From a virus: a DNA stretch of 64,000 nucleotides. Both the position numbers and the translations under genes were made by a program. Below are positions 36,666 to 43,225 of this stretch, piece by piece. The DNA lies in IMG/VR virus record IMGVR_UViG_3300028558_000022, positions 1 through 64,000 of that record; one strand, written 5' to 3'. The notes under the pieces were generated by a model, which was given only the letters and a program-made list of their open reading frames with translations, searched no databases and was not told the origin of the DNA. How positions within the stretch are numbered: the first letter of the stretch is position 1; each line of letters starts with the position of its first letter.

Positions 36666-37370
36666 ATGTTCCCAGAACAAAGTGTCATCGTCGGCGAAGC
36701 TGTCGCTGGCGAGTCCGCTAAGACGCGGGCGATGCTCGAAAGCATTATCAAGAATATCGACAAACAGACGCTCGACGCGGCTGAGCTTTTGGAAAAGGTT
36801 CAGTCACAAGGTCTGTATAACCCGGACTTCAACACGTACAAGGAATACACCCGCTCTATCGGCCTGAAGGACTCAAAGGCCGAGTACCTTCCGAAGATCG
36901 TCAGGGTCATGAAATCGGTCGGGTTTGAGCGCAAGGACTACGACAAGCTCAGTATTTCCCGGCTGCGTCACATCTCGTCTCTCGATCCTGAGAAGACTTG
37001 GAAGAACCCGGAAACCGGTGAAGAGGTTCCGTTCAAGGACTTCATTGTCAACTTCGTTCAGAAGGGTGAAGAGATCGACATGGAGACCTTGCTCCAACAC
37101 ATCCGTACCCTCAAGGGTTTCGTGGGAGAGAACGACATCACTTGGCTGAACCTTCCCTTTGCCCGGATCACTATGGACAACACTGTGCGCCCGGCAATCG
37201 AGAAGATGAAAGCCCTGATCGGATCGGTCGCGAAGGACGAAGACGGAATGTCCAAGGATGCCAGTGACAGCCGTTGTGTCGAGATGATTACCGTTCACTT
37301 CCTCAATGACGAAACCGTAACCGCTGAGCAGCTCAGCGCACCGCAAGGGGAACCTCAACCGGAGGAATAG
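36666..37370 (+). CDS. hypothetical helical protein
   Basis: 234 residues starting directly after the preceding stop (TAAATG). Mostly helical, Lys/Glu-rich, with DPEKTWKNPETGEEVPF near 117-133. The end is acidic. No family recognised. Confidence 0.75.
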   Translation: MFPEQSVIVGEAVAGESAKTRAMLESIIKNIDKQTLDAAELLEKVQSQGLYNPDFNTYKEYTRSIGLKDSKAEYLPKIVRVMKSVGFERKDYDKLSISRLRHISSLDPEKTWKNPETGEEVPFKDFIVNFVQKGEEIDMETLLQHIRTLKGFVGENDITWLNLPFARITMDNTVRPAIEKMKALIGSVAKDEDGMSKDASDSRCVEMITVHFLNDETVTAEQLSAPQGEPQPEE

Positions 37371-37372
37371 CC

Positions 37373-37564
37373 GTGACTGAAGCACAGCGGGAACCGATGC
37401 GTACTTATCTCCTCGACAAGCTCAAAGAAGCTCGGGAGGAGATAGGTACGGTCAACCCCCAGTATTCGTACTGGGACAGGCTTGTCGAAGTGGCGATGAC
37501 TGACGACGATCTCCTAGTCACGCTCGTTCGACGCGTAGAGCTGGACGGATTCAAAGGGGTCTAA
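37373..37564 (+). CDS. 63-residue hypothetical protein
   Basis: GTG 37373 behind CGGAGGAATAGCC. MTEAQREPMRTYLLDKLKEAREEIGTVNPQYSYWDRL... helical and acidic. No family recognised. Confidence 0.7.
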   Translation: MTEAQREPMRTYLLDKLKEAREEIGTVNPQYSYWDRLVEVAMTDDDLLVTLVRRVELDGFKGV

Positions 37565-37708
37565 ATGCCACTCGTAAAAGGAAAGTCCCGGAAGGCCATC
37601 GGTACGAACATCAAGCCCGAAGAGGCTGCGGGCCGCCCGCGTAAACAGGCGATTGCAATTGCACTCAGTAAGGCTGGCAAAGCAAAGCCGAAGCAAAAGA
37701 AAAGGTAG
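37565..37708 (+). CDS. 47-residue basic phage protein (MPLVKGKS type)
   Basis: ATG 37565 to TAG 37708. MPLVKGKSRKAIGTNIKPEEAAGRPRKQAIAIALSKA is a widespread small phage pattern (KGKSxxxIxxNIxxxxxxGxPxKQAxAIALSxA). Highly basic end. Function unknown. Confidence 0.78.
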   Translation: MPLVKGKSRKAIGTNIKPEEAAGRPRKQAIAIALSKAGKAKPKQKKR

Positions 37709-37713
37709 GCGCT

Positions 37714-38034
37714 ATGTCCGAAAACAAACGTCCAAAGCCTATCGTACACGTTGCTCATTCTGTGTACATCGACCCAATTCACTGTGACTCTACGGTGTCC
37801 TATAAGGTCGTCGAACAGGGCTTAGAAGATAAGCGGTATGCCTCAGGCGAAGTTAAACTGTCGGATTGCACCCGAACAATATCGTGGTATTTCGGGGACG
37901 GAGAGCATGAAGAATCGTTGGCAAAGATCAACCGGGCCATTGACGCCTTGAAAGCATTCAGAGTCGCCCTTCGTCACGCTCAGCTCAAGGTCAAGAGACA
38001 GCAACGTCTCGCGACAAAATCGGGAGAACAATGA
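37714..38034 (+). CDS. hypothetical protein
   Basis: 106 residues. DPIHCDSTVSYKVVEQGLEDKRYASGEVKLSDCTRTISWYFGDG reads as an antiparallel sheet, followed by a long helix (SLAKINRAIDALKAFRVALRHAQ). Overlaps the next gene by 4 bp. Confidence 0.72.
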   Translation: MSENKRPKPIVHVAHSVYIDPIHCDSTVSYKVVEQGLEDKRYASGEVKLSDCTRTISWYFGDGEHEESLAKINRAIDALKAFRVALRHAQLKVKRQQRLATKSGEQ

Positions 38035-38411
38035 GTCATTACGACGGATGGGTCGGCGTAGACCTTGACGGTACGCTCGCCGTATACGATCACTGGCGCG
38101 GGCCGACTCATATCGGCGCCCCGATTCCCAAGATGCTCGAACGCGTCAAGGGTTGGCTCGCTGAAGGTAAAGATGTTCGTATCTTCACGGCCCGTGTCTA
38201 CGCGCCAAAGGAACCGGTAACCGATCCGGCTGTACTACGGCGTCAGAACGAAGCGGTCGCCGCACTGATCGCGATTCGGGCATGGTGCGAAGAGCATATC
38301 GGTAAAGTGCTTCCCATTACCTGTACCAAGGATTACGGGATGGTTGTCCTCTACGACGACCGTTGCCGACAGGTAGAGCAGAACACCGGAAGAGTTATCG
38401 GAGAGGAATGA
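38031..38411 (+). CDS. HAD-superfamily phosphatase-like protein
   Basis: 126 residues. WVGVDLDGTLAVYDHW is the HAD motif I, VRIFTARVYAP motif II, and YGMVVLYDDRC motif III. Similar small phage HAD proteins act on nucleotides or polynucleotide ends; the second HAD protein of the window is at 35940. Confidence 0.82.
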   Translation: MSHYDGWVGVDLDGTLAVYDHWRGPTHIGAPIPKMLERVKGWLAEGKDVRIFTARVYAPKEPVTDPAVLRRQNEAVAALIAIRAWCEEHIGKVLPITCTKDYGMVVLYDDRCRQVEQNTGRVIGEE

Positions 38412-38569
38412 AGACAGGTTTCGTTCACATCGGCATGACGCTACTGTGCGTACTTAGTACGTGCTACTTCGTACCTCAGCACTATTGGCCGCCAGTGATC
38501 GCCGGAGTTGTCATCTCGAACATTACCGGTTGGCTCTTTGAGCGCGTGGCAACGTATTACGGTCACTGA
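38408..38569 (+). CDS. 53-residue membrane protein
   Basis: ATG overlaps the previous stop. Two hydrophobic segments (HIGMTLLCVLSTCYFV and VIAGVVISNITGWLF). The inverted repeat CGTACTTAGTACG lies within the coding sequence. Followed by an overlapping HNH gene (TGATG). Confidence 0.65.
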   Translation: MKTGFVHIGMTLLCVLSTCYFVPQHYWPPVIAGVVISNITGWLFERVATYYGH

Positions 38570-38835
38570 TGCCGCTCACGCCTTTAATCTCTCGGGCGTG
38601 CTTCGCTCGTGACGGCTGGAAGTGCCGACACTGTAACAACCGCTCCGGGCTACATCCCCATCACGTCATCTACCAATCGCAACAAGGCCCGGATACGCTA
38701 GACAACCTCATCACCCTCTGCGCGAGCTGTCACTCGGGGCACCATGCGGGAAAGCTGGGCATAGAGATTACCGCGAAGCTGAAGGACAACGTGATTGTCA
38801 GATTCACTCGCGCGAAGGGATGGAAACCAACATGA
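38569..38835 (+). CDS. HNH endonuclease
   Basis: 88 residues. WKCRHCNNRSGLHPHHVIYQSQQGPDTLDNLITLCASCHSGHH has two zinc-binding CxxC pairs and the HH-N-H catalytic set. Short, free-standing nuclease, possibly homing or packaging related. Confidence 0.85.
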   Translation: MPLTPLISRACFARDGWKCRHCNNRSGLHPHHVIYQSQQGPDTLDNLITLCASCHSGHHAGKLGIEITAKLKDNVIVRFTRAKGWKPT

Positions 38836-39146
38836 TTAAGCTCGCCGCCGCTCTCTTGTTTGCCTTGCTACCGACGCCCGCACAGGCCCCGGTTCGCTCA
38901 GAGCCGATCAACCCAGCTCTCTACCTCACCGCAGAAGCCGCAATCATTACACAGATGGCAGAGTGGCACGTCCGCTACCCATACACGCCGAAGGTCTATT
39001 TCTACAACGTCATTAGCGACATGCAAAGGATGAACGTCGATCCAATCGGCAGCCCAGAGTTCAACACAGACGTGGAGAACCTTGAGGGCGATTTTACGTC
39101 ACTCGCGTTCTACATCGATCAGCACAAGGACAGCGAGACGATTTAG
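38832..39146 (+). CDS. exported hypothetical protein
   Basis: 104 residues from ATG 38832 (the ATG at 38820 has no room for a ribosome binding site). Signal peptide IKLAAALLFALLPTPAQA, then a soluble domain with TQMAEWHVRYPYTPKVYFYNVISDMQR. No family recognised. Confidence 0.68.
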   Translation: MIKLAAALLFALLPTPAQAPVRSEPINPALYLTAEAAIITQMAEWHVRYPYTPKVYFYNVISDMQRMNVDPIGSPEFNTDVENLEGDFTSLAFYIDQHKDSETI

Positions 39147-39153
39147 GAGAGTC

Positions 39154-39303
39154 ATGGCAAAAGCGAGCGGTCATGAAGGTTGCGACTGGTGCTGCGATCT
39201 ATGCGGAGAGTGGGCGAACGAATGTACCTGCAATCCGAAGTGCATTGAAAAGGAATCTGATGAAACGCAAATTCAAGAATTGGATCATCACGCTCATTGC
39301 TAA
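39154..39303 (+). CDS. 49-residue Cys-rich protein
   Basis: ATG 39154 behind TTAGGAGAGTC. GCDWCCDLCGEWANECTCNPKCIE carries seven Cys in 20 residues and an HHAHC end, probably one or two zinc sites. Confidence 0.65.
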   Translation: MAKASGHEGCDWCCDLCGEWANECTCNPKCIEKESDETQIQELDHHAHC

Positions 39304-39487
39304 GCGAACGGGCTACACATACGGGGGATCGAGCAAGACTGTTGTGACAAAGGGATTCGGCCTGTTCTTCACAAAGTTTACAAGTCCTAGCGTTGCCGAC
39401 CCTGCCGGGATGATGGACAAGGGCGCCTCATTCCATATCAACAGTAAGACGTACCGTTTTTGGAAACCACGCAATAATGCAGAATAG
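39260..39487 (+). CDS. 75-residue hypothetical protein
   Basis: ATG 39260 after AAAAGGAATCTG, overlapping the Cys-rich gene by 44 bp. A basic N-terminal hydrophobic segment (FKNWIITLIAKRTGY) and a beta-rich remainder. It overlaps the helicase gene start. Confidence 0.6.
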   Translation: MKRKFKNWIITLIAKRTGYTYGGSSKTVVTKGFGLFFTKFTSPSVADPAGMMDKGASFHINSKTYRFWKPRNNAE

Positions 39488-41210
39488 AGCATACCAAGAG
39501 AAGGCACACGAAGCGATTCATTCCGGCCTTCTCGCAAGTGTAAATCGACAACTCATCCAAATGGCAACCGGTACAGGCAAGACGGTTGTCTTCGCGCAAT
39601 TACCAGAGAAGTTGAAAGACGTTCTCCCCGGTAAGATGCTCGTACTCGCACACCGCGAAGAGTTAATCGATCAGGCTATCGCAAAACTGAAAGCGTCGAA
39701 TCCCCTTCTTCGTATCGATAAGGAAATGGCGGAGCACCGGGCGGACCCGAAGGAAGCAGACATCATTGTCGCGTCCGTGGCGACGCTGGGCCGCAAGGGA
39801 ACCAAGCGCATCGAAGGTTACGACTGGTCACTGTTTGACAAGTTCGTAGTGGACGAGGCGCACCATGCGACCGCATCGACATACGGCAACATCTTTGAGG
39901 CTGCCGGTCTCTTCAACGAAGGCAGCAACCGTTTGCTACTTGGCGTGACCGCGACGCCCCAGCGTGGGGATGGTCAGGCACTCGCGAAGGTGTTCGAGAA
40001 GATCACTTTCACGTACCCGATACGGCAAGCGATTGAGGATGGATGGCTCGTAGAACCGCGCGGGTTCAAGGTATCGACCAAAACGTCACTGGACGGGATC
40101 AAGGTCTCGAACGGCGATTACGATCAAGTGCAGCTCGCGAACACCGTCAACACTCCAGAGCGTAACGCCCAGATCGCGAAGGCATGGCTCGAACACGCGA
40201 AGGGCCGTCAGACCATCGGCTTCACTGTCGATATTCAACACGCTAAGGACTTGGCCGCAGTCTTCAAACACTACGGCATCAATGCTGAGGCGATATGGGG
40301 AGACGATCCCCAGCGCGAAGAGAAGCTCAAGAAGCATCGGGCCAAAGAGATCACGGTACTATTCAACGCTGCCCTTCTGACTGAGGGGTACGACGATTGG
40401 CAAATTGGTTGCGTGATCCTTGCCGGTCCCACAAAGTCCCCGGTGAAGTTCGCCCAGATGGTCGGACGCAGCACTCGCTTAGAGGACGGCATCGGCAACC
40501 TGATCGAAGCGAAGTCCGTTTATGAAGGAAAGACTCTCATCAAGGATGCTCTCATAGCCCTTGAGAAGGGCATTTACCCATTCAAGGTGGATTGCATCAT
40601 CATCGACGTTGTGGACAACAGCTCTCGCAACTCGCTTGTGACGCTGCCAACACTTCTAGGAATGAGCGCCAAGCTCGACCTCAGAGGTAAGGGCATCGTA
40701 GCAGCGGTCAAGGAACTGGAAGACGCCCAGAAGCAATACCCGCATATCGACTTCACAAAGCTCGATGACATCTCCCAACTTCAGGCACACATCGAGAATG
40801 TCAACCTGTTCGACATCAAGTTCCCGGCTGAAGTCGAGATGAACAGTAAGCTCTCATGGTATCCGTCACCTTCGGGTGGTTACGTCATGTTACTACCGGA
40901 CAAAGACCGTATCGAGATCAAACAGAATATCCTTGACAAATTCGATATATCTGCTACGATCAAAGGGAATCGATACAAAGGCGAGCGAGACACGATTGAA
41001 GCTGCTTTCGCGGCTGCCGATGACACGATCAACAAAGTAATTCCCGAAGCACTCAAAATCATCAGACGTGAAGAAACGTGGCATAAGCAACCGGCAACCC
41101 CGGCACAGCTTAAACTTCTCGCCAAGTTCTTCAAAGGTAAAGCCATTCCGCCTGACCTCGACAAAGGCAAGGCGAGCAAACTGATTTCCAGCTACCTTGC
41201 TGGGAAATAA
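39477..41210 (+). CDS. superfamily 2 DNA helicase (DEAD/H type)
   Basis: 577 residues. QMATGTGKTVVF (Walker A), VVDEAHHATASTYG (motif II DEAH), GVTATPQRGDG (motif III), and QMVGRSTRLEDG (motif VI). N-terminus YQEKAHEAI is the Q-like segment. C-terminal about 150 residues are an extra domain. Related to phage helicases of the UvsW/XPB type used in recombination and branch migration. Confidence 0.92.
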   Translation: MQNRAYQEKAHEAIHSGLLASVNRQLIQMATGTGKTVVFAQLPEKLKDVLPGKMLVLAHREELIDQAIAKLKASNPLLRIDKEMAEHRADPKEADIIVASVATLGRKGTKRIEGYDWSLFDKFVVDEAHHATASTYGNIFEAAGLFNEGSNRLLLGVTATPQRGDGQALAKVFEKITFTYPIRQAIEDGWLVEPRGFKVSTKTSLDGIKVSNGDYDQVQLANTVNTPERNAQIAKAWLEHAKGRQTIGFTVDIQHAKDLAAVFKHYGINAEAIWGDDPQREEKLKKHRAKEITVLFNAALLTEGYDDWQIGCVILAGPTKSPVKFAQMVGRSTRLEDGIGNLIEAKSVYEGKTLIKDALIALEKGIYPFKVDCIIIDVVDNSSRNSLVTLPTLLGMSAKLDLRGKGIVAAVKELEDAQKQYPHIDFTKLDDISQLQAHIENVNLFDIKFPAEVEMNSKLSWYPSPSGGYVMLLPDKDRIEIKQNILDKFDISATIKGNRYKGERDTIEAAFAAADDTINKVIPEALKIIRREETWHKQPATPAQLKLLAKFFKGKAIPPDLDKGKASKLISSYLAGK

Positions 41211-41225
41211 GAGGAGATCATACTT

Positions 41226-41579
41226 ATGCGCATCGAAGCTACGCAACCATCCAAAACTCACGGCGGTTTCTACATGACGAACGGTGACAACTCAGCGCCT
41301 TCAAAACCGAAACGCCCCGTCGATATCACGGTTACAGAGGGCACGGCAAATGATCCGGTCGGTCCTCAAGTCGCTGACTTGAAGATCGGTCAGGCACTCA
41401 AGTACAAGCTCAGCGGTAATACTGTCGCACGGTTGGCCGGGAACGTATTCGTCAAGGTGTACAACAAGGGCACCTTACCCCCGGTGTTCTTCGATACGGA
41501 TCACGCCGCCTACTTTATCAAGTATGAGCCATCGGTCATGCTGCCTGAGGGTACAACGCTCACGATCAAGCTCCAGTAA
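41226..41579 (+). CDS. hypothetical beta-rich protein
   Basis: 117 residues behind AAGAGGAGATCATACTT. The C-terminal 70 residues look like an all-beta domain (LKYKLSGNTVARLAGNVFVKVYNKGTLPPVFFDTD). No family recognised. Confidence 0.72.
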   Translation: MRIEATQPSKTHGGFYMTNGDNSAPSKPKRPVDITVTEGTANDPVGPQVADLKIGQALKYKLSGNTVARLAGNVFVKVYNKGTLPPVFFDTDHAAYFIKYEPSVMLPEGTTLTIKLQ

Positions 41580-41583
41580 CGGA

Positions 41584-41602
41584 GTTTGCCAAATTGACAA
41601 AC
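41584..41602 (+). promoter_or_regulatory. Palindromic operator across a start codon
   Basis: GTTTGCCAAATTGACAAAC; the TTG at 41594 inside it is the start codon of the next gene. No promoter is obvious within it, so a bound protein would act on transcription passing through or on its own gene. Confidence 0.65.
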
Positions 41603-41905
41603 ATTCCCGCTCTCAGCCGATACCAGTTCGGCTTACTCACACATACTGCGAAGGCAGACATTCCAGTGTTCCTCTTGGCAATGCCGAACCTGAAAGATAC
41701 GCCTTCGCAACGGTTCGGGCTAAAGGCCCGGCACAACGAGATCAAAAGCCTAATGGCGGCTGGTCTCATTGAAGAGGCGTCCGACGAGTTTCGCGAGCAC
41801 GTTCGCGAGCACGAGAAGCAGACCGGGCGCCGGTTCAAGGTATTCGGCCTCACCGAAATTGGTTTCAAGCTCTTTCAAGACACGTCAACAGAACACGTTA
41901 ACTAA
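41594..41905 (+). CDS. winged-helix regulator candidate, start codon inside operator
   Basis: 103 residues from TTG 41594 with GGAG nine bases upstream. RYQFGLLTHTAKADIPVFLLAMP...RHNEIKSLMAAGLIEEASDEF...KVFGLTEIGFKLF fits a winged helix (helix, recognition helix, beta hairpin). Having the phage operator over its own start is the layout of an autoregulated repressor. Confidence 0.68.
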   Translation: MTNIPALSRYQFGLLTHTAKADIPVFLLAMPNLKDTPSQRFGLKARHNEIKSLMAAGLIEEASDEFREHVREHEKQTGRRFKVFGLTEIGFKLFQDTSTEHVN

Positions 41906-41935
41906 ACACAGCACTTAACCACATCTGGAGGATTC

Positions 41936-42340
41936 ATGTCGCTACTCGCAGAGGAGACCCCTGTCTCTATCAAGAAATCCAACCATCAGGCGAACATCGT
42001 TCGCATCTCTGAGCTACTTCCCCACAACAACTCTGACAATCTCGCACTGGTCAAGATCGGCGGCTACCAAGTCGTTGTGAGAAAGGATCAGTTCAAGATC
42101 GGCGATTTGGCCGTATACATTCAACCGGACTCCGTTGTCCCGCAGACTGAGCCATTCCGTTTCATCTGGGAACAGTACGCCACATGCTCAGTGTGCGGCA
42201 ACGGGTGGGGCGCTCATAAAATGAGCTGCTACCCTGAATACCCCAGAAAGGCGTCTGAGGTTCCGGTAACCCGATGTACAGATTCAGTAATAGCTTTGAG
42301 CCGAATCAGGTACTTGAGATCGCGGTCCGAACTGCGTTGA
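41936..42340 (+). CDS. Stand-alone N-terminal domain of a phage RNA ligase
   Basis: 134 residues. IVRISELLPHNNSDNLALVKIGGYQVVVRKDQFKIGDLAVYIQPDSVVPQTEPFRFIWE is the N-terminal OB-like domain of the TIGR02306-type RNA ligases. Where the ligase domain should follow there is a zinc-finger-like CSVCGNGWGAHKMSC segment, and the frame ends; no KxDG motif is present. Either a remnant or an independently used RNA-binding domain. Overlaps the next gene by 67 bp. Confidence 0.7.
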   Translation: MSLLAEETPVSIKKSNHQANIVRISELLPHNNSDNLALVKIGGYQVVVRKDQFKIGDLAVYIQPDSVVPQTEPFRFIWEQYATCSVCGNGWGAHKMSCYPEYPRKASEVPVTRCTDSVIALSRIRYLRSRSELR

Positions 42341-42534
42341 AACTCTTCGAGCACATGGGCGAACAGCGAAACCGCACAATGCGCTATGTACATGAGAACT
42401 ACCTAGAAAGACTTTGGCGTGAACGGAATCATTTGCGAGTCCCGGCCCCGGTACAGACCGTACCCAGTACGCAAGGACGCTTGTTCAGAGAGGAAGACAA
42501 TGGTCAAGGCACTTCGTCGGTTACTGTCGCATAA
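42274..42534 (+). CDS. hypothetical protein with GRLFREED segment
   Basis: 86 residues; GAGG lies 12 bases before ATG 42274. FSNSFEPNQVLEIAVRTALKLFEHMGEQRNR is helical; near the end is STQGRLFREEDNG, an internal version of the GRxFR-acid tail. The end overlaps the next gene's start. Confidence 0.6.
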   Translation: MYRFSNSFEPNQVLEIAVRTALKLFEHMGEQRNRTMRYVHENYLERLWRERNHLRVPAPVQTVPSTQGRLFREEDNGQGTSSVTVA

Positions 42535-42862
42535 GGACATCGGCTGGAAAGAGATCGGTGAAGAGTTCACGAGATACACGATCCTCAAGACGCGGTGGTT
42601 CAACGTATACCTTCACCAACTGAACGCCCCGAACTGGCATCCTGAGTGTCACGATCACCCTTGGTCGTTTGTGACGTTCATCCTGTGGCGCGGGTACCTC
42701 GAACAGGTTGGGGACAAGTTGTATCGGCGCCGGGCCGGTTCCGTACACTATCGACCGGCTGACTTCTCGCACAACGTCATCACGCCTTACGGTACCGCAT
42801 GGTCCGTGATCGTGACGACTCGGAAGACCCGCGACTGGGGGTTCAATAGCTGTCCGGTATAA
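42500..42862 (+). CDS. cupin-like phage protein, paralog 1
   Basis: 120 residues from ATG 42500 (AGAGGAAGACA). WHPECHDHPWSFVTFILWRGYLEQ, a SVHYRPADFSHNV segment and VTTRKTRDWGF match the 49481 gene product in order, giving a His-rich site like a cupin metal centre. Function unknown. Confidence 0.72.
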   Translation: MVKALRRLLSHKDIGWKEIGEEFTRYTILKTRWFNVYLHQLNAPNWHPECHDHPWSFVTFILWRGYLEQVGDKLYRRRAGSVHYRPADFSHNVITPYGTAWSVIVTTRKTRDWGFNSCPV

Positions 42863-42885
42863 GGCTGTGGTTGCCTTATACTTGA
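42863..42885 (+). terminator. Weak hairpin, terminator-like
   Basis: AAGGC-TGTGGTT-GCCTT directly after the cupin-like gene, followed by ATACTTG. No strong T run. Confidence 0.35.
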
Positions 42886-42894
42886 AAGGGTCAC

Positions 42895-43116
42895 ATGAGC
42901 GAGGTATTCAAATTCGGCGGAACTGAGCTTGATCTGGAGCACAATGTCGGTGATCCTAAGTGCTCTTCGTGTATGAGCGATAACTACCCAAAACCATGCT
43001 CTCAGCCGGGATGTACCGGGTTGATTCACCTTGAGGGCGAAGAAATTTGGGACAATGAAATTCAAGGGTACGACTATTTCACGCGTACCAAGTGCGACGC
43101 TTGCGGTAATGTTTGA
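42895..43116 (+). CDS. 73-residue zinc-binding protein
   Basis: ATG 42895 behind AAAGGGTCAC. DPKCSSCMSDNYPKPCSQPGCTGLIH and TKCDACGNV supply four Cys pairs, probably two zinc sites. Its stop overlaps the operator at 43111. Confidence 0.72.
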   Translation: MSEVFKFGGTELDLEHNVGDPKCSSCMSDNYPKPCSQPGCTGLIHLEGEEIWDNEIQGYDYFTRTKCDACGNV

Positions 43117-43129
43117 CAATTTGGCAAAC
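43111..43129 (+). promoter_or_regulatory. Palindromic operator site
   Basis: GTTTGACAATTTGGCAAAC, twelve bases upstream of the -35 at 43141. Confidence 0.75.
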
Positions 43130-43140
43130 ACGGAAATCAT

Positions 43141-43169
43141 TTGACATTTTAAGCAAAACGTGAGATACT
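43141..43169 (+). promoter_or_regulatory. Promoter of the primase-helicase operon
   Basis: TTGACA, 17 bp, GATACT; about 57 bp leader to the ATG at 43226. Confidence 0.72.
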
Positions 43170-43225
43170 ACGAACACTTGAACAAGAGAGCCTTCGGGCG
43201 GAGTCAAATCTAGCAAAGGGAGTAA

